From Lepidurus packardi (lineage: Eukaryota; Arthropoda; Branchiopoda; Notostraca; Triopsidae): a stretch of DNA of 64,000 nucleotides. Positions 50,860-59,937 of this stretch are shown one piece after another. Position numbers and translations under genes: made by a program. Below the pieces are notes generated by a model. It was not told the origin of the DNA. It ran no database searches and saw nothing but the letters and a program-made list of their open reading frames with translations. How positions within the stretch are numbered: position 1 is the stretch's first letter; every line of letters starts with the position of its first letter. The stretch covers positions 120,417 through 184,416 of the forward strand of contig JAKZAN010000071.1 in NCBI GenBank assembly GCA_023053545.1, read 5' to 3'.

Positions 50860-51013
50860 AGCTTATATTGATTTTGTCTAAATAAGCGCAAAGATATATC
50901 ATAAATCTCTTTTTACCTTAGTACATCCCGAATTTTATAACGAATGCTTTTATAATAATAATCTATTGCCAACGGGGAATTTTGCTAATTTGCGCACTTT
51001 AATTAAAAATAAA

Positions 51014-51874
51014 ATGAAATTATACCCAATTGAAAGCGGAAACTTCAAGCTTGATGGCGGCGCAATGTTTGGCGTTGTGCCAAAAACAATATGGCATAAA
51101 ACCAATCCCGCAGACCAAAACAACCTGATTGACATTGCTGCACGATGCCTTTTGATTGAGGACGGGAATCGGCTAATTTTGATTGATACGGGAATGGGCA
51201 ACAAACAATCGGAAAAGTTTTTTGGCTATTATTCACTTTGGGGAACTCATTCTTTAGACAAATCGCTGGCAAATTTTGGATTCAATCGAGACGATATTAC
51301 GGATGTTTTTATGACACACCTGCATTTTGATCATTGTGGCGGAAGTGTTCAGTGGAATTCAGATCGAACGGGCTACGAAGTAGCATTCAAAAACGCGAAA
51401 TTCTGGACAAACGAGAATCATTGGAACTGGGCAATCCGACCAAACCCTCGCGAAAAGGCATCGTTTTTATCCGAAAACATCTTACCCATGCAAGAAAGCG
51501 GTCAGCTGCAATTCATCAATAGACCTGACGGTGATTTACTCACAAATAGCGAGCTGGGTTTCGACCTGTTTTTTGCAGACGGACATACCGAGAAAATGAT
51601 GATCCCACAAATTCACCATAAAGGCAAAACCATTTGTTTTATGGCAGACTTATTGCCAACTGCCGGACATTTGCCATTGCCGTATGTGATGGGATATGAT
51701 ACGCGACCGCTTTTGACGTTGCCAGAAAAAGAAAAATTTCTCAGAATAGCGGCTGAACAAAACCATTATCTATTTTTGGAACACGATGCGCATAACGAAA
51801 TTATCACAGTAGAGATGACCGAAAAAGGTGTGCGATTAAAAGAAGTTTTTACGTGTGCTGAAATCCTAAGCTAA
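51014..51874 (+). CDS. MBL-fold metallo-hydrolase
   Basis: 286 residues from the ATG at 51014 (MKLYPIESGNFKLDGGAMFG); an earlier in-frame ATG at 50966 lies on the promoter region. Zn-binding motif THLHFDHCGG (~103-112), upstream Asp in LIDTGMGNKQ (~62), later His in FFADGHTEKMM (~196) and the C-terminal EHDAHNE. It resembles quorum-quenching and metal-dependent hydrolases of the metallo-beta-lactamase superfamily (AHL lactonase-like group); the substrate is not evident. Single gene before the peptidase pair. Confidence 0.87.
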   Translation: MKLYPIESGNFKLDGGAMFGVVPKTIWHKTNPADQNNLIDIAARCLLIEDGNRLILIDTGMGNKQSEKFFGYYSLWGTHSLDKSLANFGFNRDDITDVFMTHLHFDHCGGSVQWNSDRTGYEVAFKNAKFWTNENHWNWAIRPNPREKASFLSENILPMQESGQLQFINRPDGDLLTNSELGFDLFFADGHTEKMMIPQIHHKGKTICFMADLLPTAGHLPLPYVMGYDTRPLLTLPEKEKFLRIAAEQNHYLFLEHDAHNEIITVEMTEKGVRLKEVFTCAEILS

Positions 51875-51948
51875 AGTTAACAAAAACATCGGCTGTAACA
51901 AAAACATATATTTTAGACCAATTTTTAGAACCTTAAACCATTGTATAA

Positions 51949-53562
51949 ATGAATCTATTTCGAAAATTATCGCTAATAACACTAATGGCATTTGCTTGTT
52001 CTGGAGTCGTTGCGCAGAAAAAAGCTGTCAAAACCGACTTAAATAAATTACCGGCAAGAACCACCGAGCTGAAAGAAAAGGACCTGCAGCGCTGGAGTCA
52101 TCTCGATTTAGCAACCGACACAATTCCTGGAATGAGTGTTGACAAAGCATATGCTTTCCTAAAAAACAAAAAGGGTAAAAAAGTGATTGTGGCGGTTATC
52201 GATTCTGGTGTGGATATTGAGCACGAAGATCTAAAATCGGTAATTTGGACTAACAATAAAGAAATTGCTGGAAATGGCATCGACGACGATGGAAATGGCT
52301 ATATTGATGACATTCATGGCTGGAATTTTCTAGGAGAATCGACAAATGAAAACTTGGAACTGGTGCGCATCCTGAAAAAAGGTGACGATGGTTCTGAAAC
52401 TTTCAAAGCGGCGCAGGCAGAATATCAGAAAAAGCTAGCCGAGGCCATGAGCGGAAAACAACAAGTGGATTTTATTTTCAAAGCACACAACGCAATGAAA
52501 ATGCACTTCAATAAAGAAAATTATACTGCTGCGGAATTAGCCGCGTTTAATCCAAAAGACGCCGAATTATCCCGATCAAAAATGGTTATGACGAGTGTTA
52601 TAGGTCAAATTGGCGACAACTTCTTAGACGAAATCAATGCGTTCAAGAAACAAACCGACGACATGGTCAACTACAACCTCAACTTAGAATACAACGGCCG
52701 TAAAATAGTTGGCGATAACCCAGAAGACATTAACGATCGCAAATATGGCAACAATAATGTGATGGGTCCAGACAAAAATGAGGCCCTTCACGGAACACAT
52801 GTCGCAGGAATTATTGCGCAATCGAGAAACAACGGAATAGGGGGCGACGGTGTGGCTAATTTAGCAGAAATTATGGCAATTCGCGCAGTCCCAAACGGCG
52901 ATGAATATGACAAAGATATCGCGCTAGCCATCCGATATGCTGTAGATAATGGCGCAAAAGTCATTAATGGCAGCTTCGGAAAAAGTTTCTCGCCAAACAA
53001 AGAATGGGTTTATGATGCAATTAAATATGCTGCTTCAAAAGACGTGCTTTTTGTGCATGCTGCAGGAAACGACGGCCACGATATTGACAAAAACGAATAT
53101 GCAAATTTCCCAAATGATTCTGCAGACAATAAAACAGAATTTGCGGACAACATGCTAACAGTTGGTGCCTTAGACAACACATTCAGCAGTGGATTAGTAG
53201 CTGGCTTCTCTAATTATGGCTCATTCAATGTTGACGTTTATGCACCGGGAATGAAAATTTATGCAACGGTTCCAAACAATAAATACTTATACGAACAAGG
53301 AACGTCGATGGCATCGCCAAATGTTGCTGGTGTGGCAGCGTTAGTGCGTTCATACTATCCGTCATTAACGGCAAAACAAGTAAAACAAATCCTAATGGAA
53401 TCAGGAACCGCAATTACAAAACAGGTTAAATTAGGGGAGAATGGCGAAACCAGAAATTTCAATAAAGCTTCTAAATCGGGTCGCATCGTAAATGCTTACA
53501 ATGCATTAGTGATGGCAGAACAAATGGCAAAAAAATCGCCTACAAAAAAACTGAAAGGATAA
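51949..53562 (+). CDS. S8 family serine peptidase (subtilisin-like)
   Basis: 537 residues. Signal peptide to about 22 (GVVAQ). Catalytic triad: Asp in VIDSGVD (~85), His in HGTHVAGI (~284), Ser in GTSMASPNVAG (~453). The Asp-to-His distance (about 200 residues) is much longer than in subtilisin because of a charged, helical insert (~135-265: KKGDDGSETFKAAQAEYQKK), typical of this Bacteroidetes subgroup. There is no visible C-terminal sorting domain. The stop overlaps the next ATG (TAATG), so it is coupled to the M1 peptidase; both act in the envelope. Confidence 0.92.
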   Translation: MNLFRKLSLITLMAFACSGVVAQKKAVKTDLNKLPARTTELKEKDLQRWSHLDLATDTIPGMSVDKAYAFLKNKKGKKVIVAVIDSGVDIEHEDLKSVIWTNNKEIAGNGIDDDGNGYIDDIHGWNFLGESTNENLELVRILKKGDDGSETFKAAQAEYQKKLAEAMSGKQQVDFIFKAHNAMKMHFNKENYTAAELAAFNPKDAELSRSKMVMTSVIGQIGDNFLDEINAFKKQTDDMVNYNLNLEYNGRKIVGDNPEDINDRKYGNNNVMGPDKNEALHGTHVAGIIAQSRNNGIGGDGVANLAEIMAIRAVPNGDEYDKDIALAIRYAVDNGAKVINGSFGKSFSPNKEWVYDAIKYAASKDVLFVHAAGNDGHDIDKNEYANFPNDSADNKTEFADNMLTVGALDNTFSSGLVAGFSNYGSFNVDVYAPGMKIYATVPNNKYLYEQGTSMASPNVAGVAALVRSYYPSLTAKQVKQILMESGTAITKQVKLGENGETRNFNKASKSGRIVNAYNALVMAEQMAKKSPTKKLKG

Positions 53563-55433
53563 TGAAAAAACAATTTTTTATTGCTGCGTTACTAATCAAT
53601 TCAGCAATTTCGTGGTCGCAATCTAGCTATTGGCAACAGCACGTTGATTATAAAATGGACGTGAAAATGGACGTGAATAACTACCGATATGCTGGAACGC
53701 AACAGCTGGTTTATACTAACAATTCGCCAGACACTTTGCGCAAAGTATTTTATCATTTGTATCCAAACGCTTTTCAGCCTGGAAGCGAAATGGATATGCG
53801 CGTTAGAACCATAAAAGATCCAGATGCGCGAATGGTGAGAAAGACCAAGTTTGATGGAAAAGAAATAAAAGAAAGCAGGATCAAAAACCTAAAACCAGAC
53901 GAAATTGGGTATTTGCATATTGCTAATTTAAAGCAAGACGGCGTTATTGTGGCGTCAAAAGAGGTTGAAACTATTCTAGAAGTGACATTAGCCAAGCCAA
54001 TGCTGCCGGGTGCCAAGACAACTTTTACACTCGATTTCGAAGGGCAACTTCCAATTCAAATTCGGCGTTCAGGCCGAAACAATTCAGAAGGTGTTGCGCT
54101 TTCAATGACCCAATGGTATCCAAAATTAGCGGAATTCGATTTTGAAGGATGGCACGCAGACCCCTATATAGCAAGAGAATTTCATGGGGTTTGGGGCAAT
54201 TTCGATGTAAAAATTACAATCGACAAAAGCTATGTTTTGGGCGGTTCAGGATACTTGCAGAACAAAAATGAAATAGGTTTTGGCTATCAAGACAAAGACG
54301 TAGTTGTGAAGCACGATAAGAAATCGAAAACTTTAACTTGGCATTTTATTGCGCCAAATGTGCACGATTTTACATGGGCTGCTGATAAAGATTATTTGCA
54401 TGATACGGCACAAGTTCCCGGCGGTGCAACACTTCACTTCTTGTATAAAAACAATCCGAAGATCATAGACAATTGGAAAAAACTGCAACCCAAAACAGTC
54501 CAATTGATGCAGTTTTACAATGAAACAATAGGCAAGTACCCATACGAGCAATATTCTGTCATTCAGGGCGGCGATGGCGGCATGGAATATGCCATGTGTA
54601 CGCTAATTTTAGGCGGTGGCACCTTCGAGGGCTTGCTGGGCGTAACTGCACATGAAATGGGTCATTCTTGGTTCCAACACGTATTGGCAACAAATGAATC
54701 AAAGCATGGCTGGATGGATGAAGGTTTTACTTCGTTTATTGAAGATCTTGGCATGAACCATATTTCTGATAATAAGCAAGACAATCCGTTCGAGGGGGCC
54801 TATAAAGGTTATATTTCAATGGTGAATTCTGGCAAAGAACTTCCGCAAACTACACACGCCGACCGATTTGATGAAAACCGGGTTTATAGCATCTCCTCTT
54901 ATAGCAAGGGCGAATTATTTGTGACCCAATTGGCATACTTGGTTGGATGGGACAATACCTTCAAAATCATGAAAAGATATTATGCCGATTTCAAGATGAA
55001 ACACCCAACGCCAAACGACTTTAAGCGTGTGGCCGAAAAAGTGTCTGGAGCACAACTTGACTGGTATTTAACAGACTGGACTCAGACCACAAACACAATT
55101 GATTACGGCATTAAAAGCGTAGCAGAAAACGGGAAAAAATCGACGATTTCGTTAGAAAGAATAGGCCGCATGCCAATGCCAATTGATTTGCTGGTTGAAT
55201 ATCAGGACGGGAGCAAGGAGACTTTCTACATTCCTTTGCGAATGATGGCATTTGAGAAAGAAAACCCAAACCCGCAAACCAAAAGAACAGTTTTGAATGA
55301 TTGGGCTTGGGGAAATCCAAACTATGAATTCACAATCGAAAAATCAAAGTCCGATATCAAAAAGATCACAATTGATCCAAGCAGTCTAATGGCCGATGTG
55401 AAAAAAGAAAACAACTTTTTTGATAATAAATAG
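53562..55433 (+). CDS. M1 family metallopeptidase
   Basis: 623 residues with signal peptide (MKKQFFIAALLINSAISWSQ). The zinc site is HEMGHSWFQH (~364-368) with the second Glu in MDEGFTSF 19 residues on. The substrate-binding GGMEYA motif (GGDGGMEYAMCTL) lies before it (~338). A beta-rich N-terminal domain (~25-250) precedes the thermolysin-like core. It removes N-terminal residues from peptides, probably in the periplasm, together with the S8 peptidase whose gene it overlaps by one base. A terminator follows. Confidence 0.93.
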   Translation: MKKQFFIAALLINSAISWSQSSYWQQHVDYKMDVKMDVNNYRYAGTQQLVYTNNSPDTLRKVFYHLYPNAFQPGSEMDMRVRTIKDPDARMVRKTKFDGKEIKESRIKNLKPDEIGYLHIANLKQDGVIVASKEVETILEVTLAKPMLPGAKTTFTLDFEGQLPIQIRRSGRNNSEGVALSMTQWYPKLAEFDFEGWHADPYIAREFHGVWGNFDVKITIDKSYVLGGSGYLQNKNEIGFGYQDKDVVVKHDKKSKTLTWHFIAPNVHDFTWAADKDYLHDTAQVPGGATLHFLYKNNPKIIDNWKKLQPKTVQLMQFYNETIGKYPYEQYSVIQGGDGGMEYAMCTLILGGGTFEGLLGVTAHEMGHSWFQHVLATNESKHGWMDEGFTSFIEDLGMNHISDNKQDNPFEGAYKGYISMVNSGKELPQTTHADRFDENRVYSISSYSKGELFVTQLAYLVGWDNTFKIMKRYYADFKMKHPTPNDFKRVAEKVSGAQLDWYLTDWTQTTNTIDYGIKSVAENGKKSTISLERIGRMPMPIDLLVEYQDGSKETFYIPLRMMAFEKENPNPQTKRTVLNDWAWGNPNYEFTIEKSKSDIKKITIDPSSLMADVKKENNFFDNK

Positions 55434-55466
55434 CCATTGATTGCCATATCGATATGACATCACAAG

Positions 55467-55496
55467 AACCCTTTCGAACAAAATTGCGAAAGGGTT
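55467..55496 (+). terminator. terminator of the peptidase operon
   Basis: AACCCTTTCG / CGAAAGGGTT, 10-bp stem with 10-base loop, followed by TATTGTAT. Confidence 0.7.
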
Positions 55497-55559
55497 TATT
55501 GTATAAAAAAATCGTAAAATCTTAACAAAGAAGCCTTTACGTCATAAATACTTTTTAGA

Positions 55560-55568
55560 TAACTTTGC
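55560..55568 (+). promoter_or_regulatory. -7 box of rnpA
   Basis: TAACTTTGC, a full TAnnTTTGC match, 12 bases before the ATG at 55581. Confidence 0.45.
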
Positions 55569-55580
55569 GTTTTATATAAG

Positions 55581-55973
55581 ATGAATTATACCTATCCAGC
55601 AGCAGAGAAACTAAAAAGCCGTAAAACAATAGATTTATTATTTACGAACGGCAAATCCGTTTCAAAATATCCGTTGCGACTGGCCTTCGTAGCTTTGGAA
55701 AATAATGCCGCAGAACCAAAATTTCAGATGGGTGTTTCTGTTTCAAAAAAATATTTCAAAAAGGCCGTCGACCGCAATTATTTTAAGCGCGTTTTGCGAG
55801 AAGTTTACCGTCATAATAAAGCAATGCTGCATGAAAACTTGCAGCACGAATATGCCTTTATGCTTTTGTATCAAACCAAAGACAGGCTAAACTATGAAGA
55901 AATTAATGCCAAAACAATTCAGTTGTTTGAAAAATTTAAACAAACCATTTCGACACCAATTGCAAGTGAATAA
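55581..55973 (+). CDS. rnpA: ribonuclease P protein component
   Basis: 130 residues, a basic protein. The family motif is KKAVDRNYFKRVLREVYR (~61-78; RNR replaced by RNY), and the N-terminal LKSRKTIDLLFTNGKSVSKYPLRL is typical. It assists the catalytic RNase P RNA in maturing tRNA 5' ends. The usual rpmH neighbour is absent; the S41 peptidase gene follows 33 bases later. Confidence 0.93.
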   Translation: MNYTYPAAEKLKSRKTIDLLFTNGKSVSKYPLRLAFVALENNAAEPKFQMGVSVSKKYFKKAVDRNYFKRVLREVYRHNKAMLHENLQHEYAFMLLYQTKDRLNYEEINAKTIQLFEKFKQTISTPIASE

Positions 55974-56006
55974 TTGTTTACATTGGTCGGACTAAACCAA
56001 GATCCT

Positions 56007-57644
56007 ATGAAGAATCGTTTTAAGAAAAGATACATCATTCCAGTTATAGCAAGCGGTTTACTGTTTATTAGTGCCGGATTTCAAGAGGATTTTTTTGAAG
56101 TTGCAAAGCAAATTGAGATTTTCACGAACTTATACAAAGCCGTTAATCAAAATTATGTGGACGAAACAAATCCTGCGGAGCTAATGGATAAAGCAATCAA
56201 GAGCATGCTCGCTGATTTGGACCCGTATACCGTTTATTTTAATGAGCAAGATGTTGTGAAATTTAAGATTAACAACACAGGCGAATATACCGGAATTGGC
56301 GCTATGATTACGCGTCGCGAAGGAACCCTGATTATTAAAGAACCTTATAAAAGCTATCCTGCGGACAAAGCCGGATTGAAAGCGGGCGACGAAATTATTC
56401 AAATTGGCGACGTTAGTTTAGAAAATTTTAAAGAGGATGCTGGACAATTGCTCAAAGGTGCTAAAAACGCTAAAATCGATATTAAATTCCGGCGCCAAGG
56501 CAAAATACTCACTGCCCAAATTGTATTAGACGAAGTCGAATTGAAAGCAGTGCCTTTTTTCGCAAAAGCTGATTCAAAAACTGGATATATTGTGCTATCA
56601 CAATTCAATCGCAAAGCAACTCAGGAAACAAAAGAGGCTTTAGAGCAATTGAAAAGGGAAGGAGCAGAGCGCATTATCCTGGACCTTCGCGGAAATCCTG
56701 GCGGACTTTTAGGAGAAGCAGTAAATATTTGCAACTTGTTTGTGCCAAAAAATGAAATTATCGTAACCACAAAATCGAAAATTGAGAAGCACAATAATGT
56801 TTACAAAACGAATAAAGAGCCAATTGATACTGAAATTCCGCTCGTAATCTTAGTGGATGGTCGAAGTGCTTCGGCATCAGAAATCGTGGCTGGTGCGCTT
56901 CAAGATTTAGACCGCGCCGTGGTCGTGGGTAGTCGAAGTTTTGGAAAAGGCTTGGTGCAGCGTCCGGTTGATTTGACTTATGGCACGCAACTAAAAGTGA
57001 CCATTTCAAGATACTATACGCCATCTGGTCGTTGCATCCAAGCATTGGATTATGCCCACAAAGATAAAAACGGCAAAGCAACGCGAACTGACGCCGCAAA
57101 ATATAACGCATTCAAAACCCGTAAAGGCCGCACGGTATATGATGGCGGCGGCATTTTGCCAGATATCGAATTACAAGAAACGAAGTTGAGTCCGATTACG
57201 GAAGCAGTTGTAAAAAACGATGGTATTTTTAACTACGTAACGGCTTATTATTATAAAAATCCTGCGCTTGGCGATAAAATTCCCGTGGTTACAGATGCTG
57301 ACTTTCTAGAATTTAAATCATTTTTGAAGAAAACAAATTTTTCATTTGATACAGAAACTGAATTGGCACTTAAAAACACATTGGTAGCCGCTAAAAAAGA
57401 AAAAATCGACGCTAGCATAACTGCAGAATATCAATCATTGTTGACTTCTTTGCAAAAAAGCGAGGAGACTCAATTAAACAACAGTCAGAAAGAAATCAAG
57501 AACCTGATTTTAGATGAAATTATAAAACGATACCAATACAAGGAAGGGCTCTATAATTATTACATCAAAAACAATATGGAGATAAAGAAGGCGATTGCAG
57601 TTCTAGAAAATTCGGTCGAGTATAATAAGATTTTGAAGTTGTAA
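56007..57644 (+). CDS. S41 family peptidase (CtpA/Prc-like)
   Basis: 545 residues from the ATG at 56007 (MKNRFKKRYIIPVIASGLLF, membrane anchor or signal); an in-frame start 33 bases earlier is less likely. PDZ domain at ~80-165 (GIGAMITRREGTLIIKEPY, GLKAGDEIIQIG). The catalytic Ser is in GRSASASEIVAG (~288) and Lys in GSRSFGKGLVQ (~313). The C-terminal ~140 residues form a charged helical tail. It trims C-termini of envelope proteins. It sits 3 bases before the OmpA-like gene. Confidence 0.93.
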   Translation: MKNRFKKRYIIPVIASGLLFISAGFQEDFFEVAKQIEIFTNLYKAVNQNYVDETNPAELMDKAIKSMLADLDPYTVYFNEQDVVKFKINNTGEYTGIGAMITRREGTLIIKEPYKSYPADKAGLKAGDEIIQIGDVSLENFKEDAGQLLKGAKNAKIDIKFRRQGKILTAQIVLDEVELKAVPFFAKADSKTGYIVLSQFNRKATQETKEALEQLKREGAERIILDLRGNPGGLLGEAVNICNLFVPKNEIIVTTKSKIEKHNNVYKTNKEPIDTEIPLVILVDGRSASASEIVAGALQDLDRAVVVGSRSFGKGLVQRPVDLTYGTQLKVTISRYYTPSGRCIQALDYAHKDKNGKATRTDAAKYNAFKTRKGRTVYDGGGILPDIELQETKLSPITEAVVKNDGIFNYVTAYYYKNPALGDKIPVVTDADFLEFKSFLKKTNFSFDTETELALKNTLVAAKKEKIDASITAEYQSLLTSLQKSEETQLNNSQKEIKNLILDEIIKRYQYKEGLYNYYIKNNMEIKKAIAVLENSVEYNKILKL

Positions 57645-57647
57645 AAC

Positions 57648-58464
57648 ATGAAATTCATTTGGAAATATTTACCGCTATTTTTTATCGCGAATGTATTTGG
57701 TCAGGAGCAGTCTGTGCAGTCTGTCTATTTTGAATTTGACAAATTTAACCTTACTGATTCCCAATCGAAAGCGGTGATCGATTATATCAAAGCAACAGAT
57801 TCTTCTCGAGTAGAATCAATCGAAATATTTGGCTATACAGACGATATTGGCAAAGAGGCTTACAATTATAAATTGTCGACCAAACGAGCCAATACAATCA
57901 GGGAAGCGCTCCTCACCAATGGCATAAAAAATAAAATCATTGTAACAATTGAAGGAAAAGGCCGGATTATGATTGATGATGATGTGCTGGAAAATCTTCC
58001 TGAAAAAAGATCTAAAAATAGGAGAGTGGATGTGCTAATTAACTTGCGGCCATTGCCAAAAATTGAATTGCCAGGGTTTTTTATGAGCGTTCAGAAAAAG
58101 CACATAGTGGGCGATCATATCTACTTGGAAAATTTGCTTTTTGAACGTGGAAGCAGCAAACTTACCATTAAGGCAAAAAATCAGTTGGATGCCATTGCGC
58201 GGATTTTACTGCGTCAAAAAAAACCTTTGTTTCGAAATTCAGGGGCACATTTGCTGCACGCCAAGTTTCCAGAAAGAGGCGATTGATATTGATACTCGAA
58301 AACGACATTTATCCATTAACCGCGCAGAATCTGTCTATAAATACCTTTTGCTGCGTCAAATTCCGAAAGAACGCATGACTTACAAAGGCTATGGAAATAC
58401 CGTTCCGTTGGGAAAAGGCACCGATTATGACCGACGTGTCGAATTGGTTATTACTAAAATTTAG
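57648..58464 (+). CDS. double OmpA-domain protein, frameshifted
   Basis: Signal peptide (MKFIWKYLPLFFIANVFG), then a first OmpA-like domain (~22-130: SVYFEFDKFNLTDSQ, GYTDDIGKEAYNYKLSTKRA, NRRVDVLI) and a second (~155-270: LLFERGSSKLTIKAKNQLDA, INRAESVYKYLL, GYGNTVPLG, RRVELVI). A run of eight A near 58217-58224 shifts the frame inside the second domain, so the first frame ends at 58286 and the remainder is read in another to 58464. With seven A the protein would be 271 residues. Binds peptidoglycan. Sequencing error or slippage. Confidence 0.8.
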
Positions 58465-58907
58465 ACTTTTTGCATCTGGATATGCGGAATATCATCTTCT
58501 AAATACATTTCGCCAATTGCGATAAAGCCATGCGATTCATAAAACTTCTTCAAGTATAATTGAGCCGAAATCGTGATATCTGTAGTGTTAAATTGCATCT
58601 GAACAGCCGATATTGCTTCGCGCATTAAGTCATGACCAAATTTTTGGTGGCGTTCGCTTTCGCGTACAATTACCCTTCCAATAGAAGCATTTTCGAAATA
58701 ATCGCCAGCATCAAACAATCTTGCGTAAGCGACCAACTTGCCATTTATTTCCCCAAGAAGATGCATTGAAAGCTGGTCTTTGTAATCAATGTCCTGATAG
58801 ACGCAATTTTGCTCCACTACAAAGACTTCACTCCGCAATTGAAGCAAACTATATAGTTCAGGTGCAGAAAGTTCGTTAAATCGCTTAATTTTCCAATTTA
58901 AGGGCAT
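58461..58907 (-). CDS. elaA: ElaA-like GNAT acetyltransferase
   Basis: 148 residues. The ElaA signature is clear: LYSLLQLRSEVFVVEQNCVYQ (~19-39), with the acetyl-CoA-binding segment IGRVIVRESERHQKFGHDLM (~75-95) and a C-terminal YESHGFIAIGEMYLEDDIPH. It transfers an acetyl group from acetyl-CoA to an unknown substrate. Its start overlaps the end of the DUF4837 gene by 23 bases, and its end overlaps the convergent OmpA gene by 4. Confidence 0.88.
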   Translation of the reverse strand: MPLNWKIKRFNELSAPELYSLLQLRSEVFVVEQNCVYQDIDYKDQLSMHLLGEINGKLVAYARLFDAGDYFENASIGRVIVRESERHQKFGHDLMREAISAVQMQFNTTDITISAQLYLKKFYESHGFIAIGEMYLEDDIPHIQMQKV

Positions 58908-59884
58908 CTGGTTTCGGTTTTAAAAATTTAATGGATTTAATTATCGCTTCAAGCTCGTGAATAAGATCGCGGGTTTCTTTTGATGGCACATAGCAAAAAC
59001 CCTCCAAAACTAGGATTCGGTTGCTTTCAGGGTCTGTAATAGTATAATTTATAAATGGCCCCGACATAAAATCATCTTTCATTTCCCATGTCCCACGTGC
59101 TTCTAACGCTTTTCGGTTTTCCAGAGAAAGATAGGAAAGATAAGGGGAATAGGCTTGCTCGGTTATCATCTTACTGCCTGGAACTGTTCCGTGAATGTAT
59201 GCGTCGCCAATTGAATCCCGAATTCTGACAATGTTTTCAATGCCTAAAACGGGCGACTTTTGCGCAATAAAAGGGAGCTCGTATATAATAATATTGGTGT
59301 TTCCGCTAATGACTTCGCGCTTTAGCCATAAAAATCCAGGTTTGTCCAAAACGTATTTGTAACCTATCGGGATTTTTAAGGAAACCCCAAATTTCCGAAT
59401 TATCGCGGCATCGCTAATTCGAGCCGTATCGATTCTCTTTTGTGTTTCTAGAATTTCAGTATTCTTCATGAGCCTTATAATTGATGGCCCTTTTTGATCT
59501 AAAATAGCAATTAATTCACCTACCGTGCGTCCAGAAATGTGCACAATATTTTGAGATGCTTTATTTTTTGTAATTCGAAATCCTGCCTGCTCTTCTTGTT
59601 TCACCACAATTATGTTCCGAGAATTTGAAGTAAATCCTTCCAAAAGTTTAACGGGGTATTGATTAATCGTGAACAACGGCTCTTCTTGGGGAAGTCCCAC
59701 AACAGGTGATGCAAACTTATTTCGGATGCTGTCGCCCATTTCACCATTCCAAAGTTGGTCGTCGATAATAACAGAAATGTGGTTGATGGCGCTACTATTT
59801 TCGTCGGCGGAATTTCGCGTGTTGTTCATGCAAGAGCAACAAAGCACGGAAAATGTGATCGCAAAAAAAAAGGGCTTTAATCAT
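58885..59884 (-). CDS. DUF4837 lipoprotein, frameshifted in the signal peptide
   Basis: The long frame (to a GTG at 59847, 320 residues) shows DUF4837 features: ISVIIDDQLWNGEMGDSIRN, LPQEEPLFTINQYP, GTWEMKDDFMSGPFINY. It lacks a proper start. The ATG at 59884 (MIKALFF) is in another frame; a run of nine T (A on the plus strand, 59864-59872) has one base too many. With eight, a normal lipoprotein signal with VLCCSC follows. Corrected length would be 332 residues. Function of the family unknown; conserved in Bacteroidetes. Confidence 0.82.
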
Positions 59885-59937
59885 CCTATTAAGTTATGAA
59901 TTAAAGCCCAAAGTTACTGTAAAAAATATTTTTCGAA